34,239 nucleotides of DNA from the NCBI GenBank assembly GCA_001179505.1, contig CDMY01000269.1, positions 96,685 through 130,923 on the forward strand, given 5' to 3'. Within the stretch, counting starts at the first letter, position 1; each line of letters starts with the position of its first letter. The DNA is from Vitrella brassicaformis (lineage: Eukaryota; Sar; Vitrellaceae). Below, in pieces: positions 1 through 9,116 of the stretch. Both the position numbers and the translations under genes were made by a program. The notes below the pieces were generated by a model that was not told where the DNA came from, did not search any database, and saw only the letters and a program-made list of their open reading frames with translations.

Positions 1-1372
1 CGGCATCGATGGCCGCCCCCATGGCCTCCCTGGTGGCCGCTGAGAGGGGCACCGACTGCACTGGGGTGCCAGGCAGGACCACCTCGACGGCCAGCTGTGG
101 CAGGGCAGACCCACTCCTGAAGCGCAGACAAAGGGGGGCGTGTCGGGATGGGCTCGGCCGAGTGCCTCCAGCTGCTGGTAGAAGTGGCGAATCAGATGCC
201 CCTGCTGCACCGGCGTCACACGAGGGCCGCGACTGGCCGTGCGATTCGTCGGCGGCTCAGGCAGAGCGTCTTGCTGCAGCCGACTGAGGGTGTCGCTCTT
301 GAGCATAGGATTGCGGTCGAGTCGGTCGTCTCTGCGGCGCCGTGGCTTGGTGTCACGGCGAGCCGTAGGGTGCAGAGGCACACCGCCCCCTACACCACCT
401 TGACGCAGCTGAGGCGCCTGTCGCTGTTTGCCGGGCAGAGGATCGTCGCCATCGTCGGCACTTCTCGAGTCTGCCGGGTCGCCATCCAGCATCGCCGCTC
501 GCTCGGACGTGTGGGACTGCCTCTTCAAGATGGCCCGTAGGTGGCTGATGGCGGCCTCCTTAGCACCCCGTAGCCCAGCTGCTTGACGGAGAAGGACTTG
601 CTCTTCCTCCTGCCGCCCACCTGCCAGCGGGCTTCCCATGCGTTTTTCGTCTTGTCGAACCTCACGCCCCTGACGCCGCTCTGGTGCTTAGATCTCTGCT
701 TTATTGCCGCTTGGCCAGTGCGGTCCATCTCGAGACGGTGCTGCTCGGCCAACGCCTGACGCACATTTGAGAAAAAATAGAGGATAAGATGGAGGCAGGG
801 TGCTGGAATGCGATGTCGGTACCTTTGCTTTGTCGAAGCCATGGTCCTTGACATAGAAGGTCTTGAGCTCCTCGTTGCCGCTGCTCTTCTCGTACCACTT
901 CGCTTTCCACGACTGCTCCCTTGCATACCACGAGACGCCCGACACGTGCGACTGGTGTTCGGCAGCCTTTCGTGTGACGGCCTCGCCCTCATCCCTGGCT
1001 GTCTTGTTGGCCTGTGGCCTCGGCTTCCCCTCGATGGATGGTTTGCTGCTGCTGGACAGAGCCGTATCTCTGCGGCGGTGCTTTCGAGAGGGGCTGTGGT
1101 CGGCCGACTCGTCACGCAGCGAACCCTCTGGCCGCACCGAACCACTCCCCTCCTGCTGCCGGTCGAGCCATGAGAGGTCGATGACGCTCGCATGGTCGCC
1201 GAGTTTGTCACGGTGGATGGTGTTGCGGTACGCCACACATTGGCGGAGAGCCTCGATGATGCTGTCACGGGAGTCAGGGGCGTCGATGACGAACTTGCGG
1301 AAGCCCAGGTGCTTGCCCTGGCTGTCAAAGTACGCGGCGAAACGTCTCGGTGAAGTCATACAGACGCCGAAT
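1..1372 (-). repeat. AP2 array module 6: N domain, AP2-A, AP2-B, XD; frame broken, cut by left edge
   Basis: The exon 1372-823 encodes an N domain (S-R-D-S-I-I-E-A-L-R-Q-C-V-A-Y-R-N, V-I-D-L-S-W-L-D) joined to AP2-A (S-H-V-S-G-V-S-W-Y ... F-Y-V-K-D-H-G-F-D-K-A-K). The AP2-B exon starts at 755 (H-Q-S-G-V-R-G-V-R-F ... F-S-V-K-Q-L-G-Y-G). Compared with the paralogous copies, one base is missing near 567, after L-G-Y-G. Two extra bases lie in a C/T run near 130-137 within XD. Between these points the shifted frame is open and clearly homologous to module 1. Either the gene is decaying here or the assembly carries homopolymer errors. The domain continues past the window edge. Confidence 0.65.
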
Positions 1373-4300
1373 CTGACGAGACGCCAAAGATAGGATGCAA
1401 AAATATGTCGCTCCCCCTTGTCGTGTGTGTTGCTCACCCTCCATTGGCGGGCGGACAGGCGTCGTTGAACCGTCGTACCAGTCGGTTCACCAGGGCCGTG
1501 GCGAGAACAGGTCCAGTCAGCCCATCCACGTCGGCCTCATCGTGCGCCCCCTTGCGGTCGACAGTCTGGCGCTTGGGGGCGGGGCGACGCGGCGGGTCCC
1601 CTTGGCCTGGACGATGGGGCGATGATGATGAGATTTGCGACTCCGTCTCAGACGATAAAGACATGGCGGCCTGCCGGCTTGACTGACTCGCTTGTTGTTT
1701 GCGGCTGCGACGGCCAGGAGGAGGGCGGTCGACCTCGATGTCTCCACGGGGCTCCACCTCCTCTGACACCGCCCCTCCCTTAGGTGTGTGGCGCCCCTCC
1801 CGTCTATGTCGGGGCGGTGTCTGATGGCGGGAAGCCTCCGCTCGATCGCAACGAGCGGCAGAGTTGGGAGAGGGAGCTGGATCGTGGACGGGCTGGCCGT
1901 CGCTGCCCAAGAAGGTGTAGTGCTGCTCTTGCATGGCCTGTCTGTGTGCTATCGCGGCGTTCTTGGCGACTTCATGGCCGAGCTCTTTGACGGAGAAGGA
2001 CTTGGTCCTTGTTTGGCCGCCCTCCTTCCAGGTGGCAACCCACGCGTTGTTCTTGTAGTGGACGCCCCTGACGCCGCTCTGGTGCTCCGCTCGCTTCTTG
2101 ATGGCCGCCCGGCCAGTGCGCTCCATCTCGCGACGATGCTGCTCGGCCAACGCCTGCTAAAAAAAGGATCACGGACATGAGAGAGTGCGTGTGTCATGCG
2201 TTGTTCTTTCTTGCCTTCTGCACCTTTGCTTTGTCGAAACCGTGCTCGCTGACGTAGAAGTACTTGCGTTCCTCCTTGCCGCCCTCGTACCACGACGACA
2301 CCCAGGCCTGTTGCTGCTCGAGCCAGCGGACGCCCGAGACGTCTGACTGATGCTGGGCGGGCTTGGGGATGACGGTCTTGCCGCCTTGGGTGGCCTTGCG
2401 CCTCGGCTGTCCGTCGGACAAGGACATGTCACCATGCCGATCCATGTCATCACGACCACCGGCACCGCCCCCATCCTACACCCTGCCGTGGTGCTTCGGA
2501 CGCTTGGACGCCGTACCATCACTCGTGCCCTTGCCGGTTTCACGATTCTGCAGCTGTTGCTGTGGGTGCAGGTTGATCCTCTGCACGTCGATCATGATAG
2601 CACCACCACCAGGGCAGCTGTCCTGCTGATCCAAGTGCCGAGATGACGCCATGCTGCCGCCCCGCATATCGATATCATTCTCCTGTGCAGCGGGGGGCGA
2701 CGGCTGAGGGCGGGAAGCTTCGGGTCGACCGTGGCCGGCGGCAGAGTGGTGAAGAGAAGGCGGCTGATGGACGGGCTGGCTGTCGCTGCCCAAGGGGGTG
2801 GAGCGCCTTTCCTCCATAGCACGGCGGTGCGCGATCGCTGCCTGCTTGGCAGGCTCGTAGCCGAGCTCAGCGACGGAGAAGTACTTGGTCTTCGTTTTGC
2901 CCCCCACCTGCCATTTGGCCACCCAGCGCTTCTGTGTCTTCTCGAAGTTGACGCCCCTCACGCCGCTCTGATGCTTGGATCTCTTCTTGGTTGCCGCCTG
3001 GCCAGTGCGCTGCATCTCACGACGATGCTGCTCGGCCAACGCCTGACAGACACATGACAGGCACAACATGGTCTTGTGGTGTTGCCCTTAGCTGCACCTT
3101 TGCTGTGTCGAAGCCGTGCTCCCTGACGTAGAAGGGCTTGTACTTCCTCTTGCCGCCTTCCAACCAGTCGGCCCTCCATGTTTTTTTCGTCTCTTCGTAG
3201 GAGACGCCCGTGACGTCCGACTGATGCTCGGCAGGTTTGCGAATGACGGTGTTGCCCTTGCCGGCCTTGTGCCTGGGCTGTCCGTCACGCGAAGACACGT
3301 CATCAGCCCAATCCATGTCGTCACCGCCACCAACACCACCCACATCCGCCCCGCCACCGTCATGATGCGTCGGACCCTTGGAGGCTGCACCAGCACTCGT
3401 GCCTTTGTCGGCGTCGTGCTTGTCCGTTGGCTGTGGGTGCAGATTGATGCGCCGCACGTCGACCATGGTTGCACCGTCGCCAGCCGTGGCGTTGCGGTGG
3501 TGGGCCGCTTGGGCGGAGGCACGCAGGATGAGACGGGATGAAGTCACGTCAGGCACACTGAAGACACGCTCGTCGTGCTTGGCCTCCCCGTCCCGTCGAC
3601 AAGCCACGAAGCTGGCCTCCTCGGCGTCCCACTCGAGACCAAAGCTGCATGGCACACATATCAAGGAAAACGATAATGAGTGGCCTATTCCTGTCTGCGG
3701 TCTGCATTCCTGCTATCCACCTGTCGGCATCGCCTCGGTTTACGTCCGTCAGCTGTCGCCTTGCCTGCTCCACCAGGCTGGCTGCCAGAGCGTGGCCGCT
3801 CCCCTCACTCAGCTTCGCCGACACATGTCTTTCCTTCCCGCCTCCCGACCGGTCGCGACGGCGCTTGGCCCCCGGTCGATGTGGCAGCTCCTCGCCCTCA
3901 CGACGGCGATGTGCCTCCGATGTGGGTCGAATGGGAGGCGGCAGGAGTTCATCCTGACTGTCCCTCCTGCTGCCCGGGCGATGGCTGGGCTCCCCACTCT
4001 CCGGACCAAACGGGTCGGCCATCAGCCTCTCACTGACACGATGTGCGGACCGGCCTCTGTGGCGGCGCCCAGGCTGAATATGGGGCGCCATGGGGTCATT
4101 GCTGTCAGGTGTGTGGTCACTGGGGCCCTCAGATAGAGACGGGGCCGGCATGGGCTTGCGCCTCGCTCCGCTGCGGCGGCGCGTCCGAGGTCGATTGCAG
4201 CCGTCGGGGCTGATGTCATCGAGCCAGCTGATGTCCAGGGGGACGGCGGCCTCTCCCGTACTGACAGTGCTCAGACGGCTGAGCTCCTCGACAGCGCGGC

Positions 4301-7300
4301 GAAAAGCGGCGACAACGGCCGAACGGGAGCTGAGGTCGACCACCGGGACATCGACAATGCGCTCAGTCGCACCCTCCCCGACAGAGGACGGCACACGGAC
4401 ACGGAAGCTGCCGTCCTGCCAACACAGCCCGCATGACCTGCCCGAAAGAGCCAAACCCACACACACATGCACACACGCGACAAATCTGGCCCTTCCTTGT
4501 CTTCCCTTGTCTTTCCTTACCCGTCGCTGCTTAGGACATCAACCAGCGCAGCAGCCAGGTCGCCGCCCTTCATCCCACCCATGTGTGGCCCGCAGCTGGG
4601 GGGGCCGTGGCGGCGCGCCGAGTGAATCGCACCATCATCATTGGGGGGGCTGCAAGGACGGCCTTTATCGCTCTTCGCCCCGCCCTCTGACGTGCGGCGC
4701 TGCGACTCCAGGGCACGTCTTTCGGCGATCGCGGCACCCAGAGCACCATCATAGCCGAGCTTGTCGATGGAGAAAGACCTCCACTTCTCCTTGCCTCCCT
4801 CACGCCAGGTGGCCACCCATGAGTTGCTGCTCTCGTTGTACCTCACGCCCTTGACGTCGCTCTGGTGCTCAGATCGCTTCTTGACTGCTGCCCTCCCCGT
4901 ACGCTCCATCTTGAGACGATGCTGCTCGGCCAACGCCTGATACACACAACACACATGAGAGAGATTGACGATCGCCGTTGGCGTCGCTGTTGTCAGTACC
5001 TTTGCTTTGTCGAAGCCGTGCTCCCCGACAAAGAAGTCCTTGTACTTCCTGTCCCCCTTCTCATACCACGACACTCTCCACGCCTTGTCCCTTTCCGCCC
5101 ATCTGACGCCACGGACGTCTGACTGGTACCTGCCCTCCCTGGCGTTGGGCGTCGGTGCTCCGTCGTGGGCTGGGGGGCAGCTGCCGAGCGGATGTGTGTG
5201 GCGAGGCTTCGGCGATGGGCTGCGATCGACGGCTGACTCCTCATCGGCGGGCCCTGCCGACTCGGTGACTCTCTCCCCGCTCACAGTGGACTGAGGCCGA
5301 TGACCATGGCGACGTTTGGCCGACAGACCTGGAGAAAACAACACAGACAGTCACAACTGCTGGGTGAGTATCACACACAGGGTGGGTACCTTTGTGACGG
5401 CGTGGCTCGTTGTGAGGTGGCTCAGCCACCCAACCACCAGCAGCAGCAGGGGGCATACACGAGGGACCGGGTGCACCGATGGGTAGCGCGTCGGCGGCGC
5501 GGCCAGGAGCGCTGCTCGACTCTGCACACAAGAAAAAACAGCAGCACGCACACAATGATATGCATCAGAGTCCCCCAGCCTCCTGTCATCCCGACCATCT
5601 AATGGCCTGCCTCTTCGGCCCTTGGGCTCAATGCGGGGCGGCATGGGGTCACGCTTGTCGAGTGGCGGCGGAATGGACCCGTGTCCCGCGAGAGGTGAGT
5701 TGCCATCCCCTGCTGCCCCTCGCTGCGCCTCCTCGAGCCACGAGAGGTCGATGAGCACCCCCTGGTCGCCCAGACGCGAGCTGTGCAGGGCGTTGCGATA
5801 CTCGACGGCTTGGCGGAAGGCCGTCAAGATGGCCTCACGGGAGGTGACGTCCTCGCCGACACTGAACTGGCAAAGATCGACAGTGGCCGCAGCCTGGCTG
5901 TCCCAGAAGTAGCCCTCGAACACATAGGTTGCCCGCCATGAGACGCCGACACTGACACACACACATATCCAGAGACGAGTCCCTCATGACATCCGTCCGT
6001 CCGTTCTTGCTGCGAGTCGTCCTCCCTCGCGTACCCTCCGTTGTTGAGGCAGAGGGAGTGGACATTTGGCTGCTCCTGACGCAGCCGCCGCATCAGTCCA
6101 CGACCCAACGCGTCGCCCGTCAGCCCGCCCAGATCGCAGCGGTCAGACGCAGGCGAGAGGCCGCCATCCTCCTCGTCCATCCGCCGCTGCTTGTTTCGCT
6201 GGCTGCCATTGCGGCCCTCGTGTGAGCCACTGCTATCGCTGCCGCTCCATGGAGGCGCCCCTCTCTCGAATGGGGAGTGCCGCTGCTCCATCAAGGCCCG
6301 TTTGTGCCGGGTGGCGGCATCCATAGCAGCCTCGTAGCCCAGCCTGGTATGCTGCCGATTGGTCTTCAGAAGCTGTTTGATGAATCGACTGGCGGCCTCC
6401 TTGATGTCCTCGCCGTCACACTGCCCCACCATGGCCGGCAGCTCGTGACGCACAACGACTCGATGGACGCAAAACTCAGAGAGGGGACGGCAGCCAGCAT
6501 CGCCCCAATGTTGTGACCCACTTGACCATACACACGACAGAGGACCATCCGCTGGGCGTGTGTCACGGGCTGCTGGTCCTCGGTGCCGTCAATGTCCATC
6601 TCCTGCTGGCGGCATGCCCATGCCGCATCGATGGCTGCCCCCATGGCCTCCCTGGTGGCCGCTGAGAGGGGCACCGACTGCACTGGGGTACCAGGCAGGA
6701 CCACCTCGACGGCCAGCTGGGTCAGGGCAGACCCACTCCTGAACCGCAGACAAAGGGGGGTATCGGGATGGGCTCGGCCGAGTGCCTCCAACTGCTGGTA
6801 GAAGTGGCGAATCAGATGCCCCCTCTGCACCGGCGTCACACGAGGGCCGCGACTGGCCGTGTGATTCGTCGGCGGCGTAGCCGGTGGGCCCTCCCGCAGC
6901 CAACTGGGGGCCGGCGAGGGATTGCGGTAAAATCGGTCGTCTCTGCGGGGCCTCGGTCGGTCGGTGTCACGGCGAGCAGTAGGGTGCAGTGGCACACCGT
7001 CCCCCACACCACCGTCACGCAGTTGAGGCGCCCGTCGGTGTCTGACGGGTGGAGGATCGTCGCCATCATCGGCACTTCTTGCATCAGCCTGGTCGCCATG
7101 CCTCTCCGCCCCTCCCTCTGACGTGTCCAATCGCCCCATCTTCTGTCCGTGTCTGATGGCGGCCTCCTTGGCACCCTCGAAGCCAAGCTGGTCGACGGAG
7201 AAGGGCTTGGTCTTCTGCTTGCCGGCCTCCTGCCAGCTGGCCACCCATGAGTTGCAGCTCTTGTGGTAGTGGACACCCCGCACGCCGCTCTGGTGTGTCC

Positions 7301-8829
7301 TCCTGACTGATGCCCTCCCCGTACGCTCCATCTTGAGACGATGCTGCTCGGCCAACGCCTGAAGCCAAGACGGAATAAAAATAAGGTGTGTGGCGCCTCT
7401 CGGGTTTCTTCCCACCTTTGCTTGATCGAATCCATGATGTTTCATGTAGAAGTACTTGTGCTTCTGCTTGCCGTCACCCTTGTCGTACCAAGTCGCCACC
7501 CAGGCCTGGTCCTTCTCAGCCCAGTGGACCCCCTGCATGGCAGACTGATGCCCCGCACGCTTGCCGATGACGGCCTTGCCCGTGCCGGCCTCGGCTGTCT
7601 TGCCGCCCTTGCGCGTTCGCGGCTCCTTCTTGGCCCACAGACCTAAGAGAAAACACCACAGGCACCCAAAATGGATGGGTGGTCGACGATAGGAATGGTG
7701 TGGCTGTCTACCTTTGTCACCGGGAGGCTCATTGTGAGGTGGGTCAGCTGAGCCACCACCACCACCACCAGCAGCAGCGAGGGTCATGGACGAGGGACCG
7801 GGGGCACCGGCGGGCGGTGAGCCATTGACGGGGGAAGGGACGCCAATCAACTCTGCACACATGGAAAGACGAACACACACACAATGATATACGTTAAAGT
7901 CCCCAAGTCTCTCTCGTTTCTGCTCTAGCCTTACCTGCAGCAGGTTTCCACTGAGTGACGGTCCGCTCGACGCCATCGATGACATCCGACACACTCTCGA
8001 ACCGATCGTCAGTGTCTGCCGTGCCGTTGCGGACGGCCACCAGCAGGTCGCTCAGCATGCTCGTGTCCCAGCCCCTCACCACATCGTCGCGAGTGAGAAG
8101 CGCCCGCACCCACAGCGGCGGCCGGTCGGTCCCTCCCCCCTCCCCCCGCCATGCCGTCACCGCATACCGCTGGCCGTCGCCCTCGTCGGCCACACTGAAC
8201 TCCAAACCCTCGTACTCGGCGGAGTAGTTGCGGTGGCCGGGGGTGCCCTTGTTGTGCAACACATCCGACAAGGGGATCGGCCGGCGGCTTGACGTCCTCT
8301 CCCGGTTGGAAGTGGCTGCAGGTCCCTCACTTGAGTGCGGCCCGCCGCCTTGCTGCTTCTTCGGGTCGCGTGGTGCGTGATGCTGGTGGGTGGGCGACGG
8401 GTGCCGTTCTGCTGTGCTGGTGTTGTCGTGTGGTGCTGGTGTGTGTCGGTCTGCGGGGGCTGGTGGCAGTGGGTAGGGGTAGGGGGATGGGTGGGGTTGG
8501 GCGTCGGTCGTCTGCAAGGGTCCTCTGTCGTCTTGGACATTCGCTGCTACACCACCCTGACGCGGCGGATTTGCTGATACACCAACACGCGGTTGGCAGC
8601 CGGCGCCAGTCGGCTGTTCAAGGCCCTCCGGGGCGGCCGAGTGGCGCCGCTGATGAGATACAGACGAGCGGTTGTCCTGACGCATCTCCCTCTCTGGTAC
8701 GGCCGCGCCGGCAGCATGTGACGACGACCCATGAGTCGCCGAGGCCGCCTGCAAGATGTCTGCCAGAGCCCGAGAGCCGTCCTCTGCTGCTGGTGAGAAG
8801 CCGGCGGGATGAGTATGTCGACTCGCCAT
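1..8829 (-). CDS. Giant multi-module AP2-domain protein gene (array), 3' end beyond left edge
   Basis: Probable nuclear transcription regulator built from six tandem modules; it carries ten AP2 DNA-binding domains in two classes. AP2-A follows the pattern H-Q-S-D-V-x-G-V-x-W ... W-Y-E-x-G ... F-Y-V-x-x-H-G-F-D-K-A-K. AP2-B follows H-Q-S-G-V-R-G-V ... W-V-A-x-W ... F-S-V-x-x-L-G-Y-E-x-A-K-x-A-A-I. The start is the ATG at 8829. Exons on the minus strand: 8829-7935, 7852-7712, 7642-7416, 7358-6035, 5951-5596, 5521-5390, 5328-5000, 4936-4521, 4437-3721, 3644-3098, 3042-2224, 2153-1438, 1372-823, 755-1. All junctions keep phase, and no stop separates modules at the junction introns, which argues for one gene. 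Against this, apparent frameshifts lie near 6454, 567 and 135, and an in-frame TAG lies at 2476-2478 unless an intron removes it. It could instead be several genes or partly a pseudogene. Function is inferred from the AP2 family. Confidence 0.62.
1438..2640 (-). repeat. AP2 array module 5: partial N-linker, AP2-A, AP2-B, tail
   Basis: This module lacks the first part of the N domain; only the linker segment from I-D-V-Q-R-I-N-L-H-P onward is kept. AP2-A (about 2345-2224) reads H-Q-S-D-V-S-G-V-R-W ... Y-F-Y-V-S-E-H-G-F-D-K-A-K. AP2-B (from 2153) reads H-Q-S-G-V-R-G-V-H-Y ... F-S-V-K-E-L-G-H-E-V-A-K. A Ser/Pro/Arg-rich tail ends with L-T-G-P-V-L-A-T-A-L-V-N-R-L and a phase-2 donor at 1438. An in-frame TAG at 2476-2478 sits in the linker. 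A candidate phase-0 intron (donor GTGTAG, acceptor ending CGGACAG at about 2407) would remove it. Confidence 0.62.
2478..3644 (-). repeat. AP2 array module 4: N domain fused to AP2-A, AP2-B
   Basis: The first exon (3644-3098) runs from an N domain (F-G-L-E-W-D ... F-S-V-P-D-V-T-S-S-R) directly into AP2-A (H-Q-S-D-V-T-G-V-S-Y ... F-Y-V-R-E-H-G-F-D-T-A-K). The separate linker exon of modules 1 and 2 is absent. AP2-B begins at 3042 with A-L-A-E-Q-H-R-R-E-M and contains H-Q-S-G-V-R-G-V-N-F ... F-S-V-A-E-L-G-Y-E-P-A-K. This frame then continues into module 5, with no module-end motif between them. A segment I-D-V-Q-R-I-N-L-H-P, a near copy of V-D-V-R-R-I-N-L-H-P in the module 4 linker, marks the junction. 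Confidence 0.68.
3721..4437 (-). repeat. AP2 array module 3: N domain only, AP2 domains lost
   Basis: A single exon encodes an N domain (G-L-C-W, then V-D-V-P, then S-R-S-A-V-V-A-A-F-R-R-A-V-E and L-D-I-S-W-L-D-D). A basic, Pro/Arg/Ser-rich linker of about 130 residues follows, then the module-end motif (A-L-A-A-S-L-V-E-Q-A-R-R-Q-L). No AP2 signature is present. The exon starts and ends at phase-2 introns like whole modules do, so it looks like a module that lost, or never gained, its AP2 exons. Confidence 0.65.
4521..5951 (-). repeat. AP2 array module 2: N domain, linker, AP2-A, AP2-B
   Basis: This is the cleanest complete module. The N-domain exon (5951-5596) has G-V-S-W, then F-S-V, then S-R-E-A-I-L-T-A-F-R-Q-A-V-E-Y-R-N and I-D-L-S-W-L. 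The linker exon (5521-5390) ends P-P-H-N-E-P-x-x-x-K-G, as in module 1. The AP2-A exon (5328-5000) begins G-L-S-A-K-R, matching G-L-W-A-K-K of module 1. The AP2-B exon (4936-4521) ends with L-A-A-A-L-V and a phase-2 donor. All exon phases (1, 1, 0, 2) match module 1, so the two share one ancestral exon structure. No frame defect was seen. Confidence 0.75.
6035..8829 (-). repeat. AP2 array module 1: long N-terminus, N domain, AP2-A, AP2-B, XD domain, AP2-like tail
   Basis: The first exon (8829-7935) encodes about 200 residues of low-complexity Ser/Pro/His/Gln-rich sequence, then a divergent N domain (roughly 8230-7940). A short Gly-rich linker exon (7852-7712) precedes the AP2-A exon (7642-7416). 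The intron falls after the A-K of the AP2-A helix, and the helix resumes as A-L-A-E-Q-H-R in the next exon. AP2-B (about 7300-7140) is followed by the XD domain (about 7000-6450). After XD comes an orphan AP2-B-like helix, L-G-Y-E-A-A-M-D-A-A-T-R-H-K-R-A-L, near 6330-6290. The module ends with an L-T-G-D-A-L motif and a phase-2 donor at 6035. One base is missing near 6454 compared with the intact XD copy near 33580, so the reading frame breaks inside XD. Confidence 0.7.
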
Positions 8830-9116
8830 CGTCACTTTTGTTGCTGCCGTCCGTCCGACTCGCTCACGGGCTCCCCGTTGGCGCCATCAGAAGCAGAGAT
8901 CACCAAGGTGCGGCATCACCGCTCCCGACACCCACCAAGATCGCCAAAAGCGACAAGGGGAGGCGAGTGCACCATCAGATCTCCGTCTGCAGGCCATTCA
9001 TGATGGGGTCAGCGGCGTTCTTCGCAAACCTGCGCGGAATCTGAAGCGTGACGCGAGCTACGAAGTGAAGCTCGCGCACTTTCGGCCTTTTCCCCCGAGA
9101 ACGGCGCCTTCTGACC
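8830..9116. promoter_or_regulatory. Divergent intergenic region, AP2 array / COPI-associated gene
   Basis: This 287 bp region between two divergent ATGs presumably holds both promoters. It contains an interrupted inverted repeat, GCGAGCT at 9053-9059 and AGCTCGC at 9069-9075. On the minus strand an ATG at 9001 opens only an eight-codon frame, which could act as an upstream ORF if it is transcribed. No TATA box is evident. Confidence 0.45.

Noticed and set aside
863-1393. Long plus-strand ORFs through the AP2 array (also 148-540, 808-1173, 3378-4136, 4090-4854)
   Set aside because: They are antisense shadows of GC-rich coding sequence; their proteins show no domains, whereas the minus strand encodes repeated AP2 domains with splice sites.
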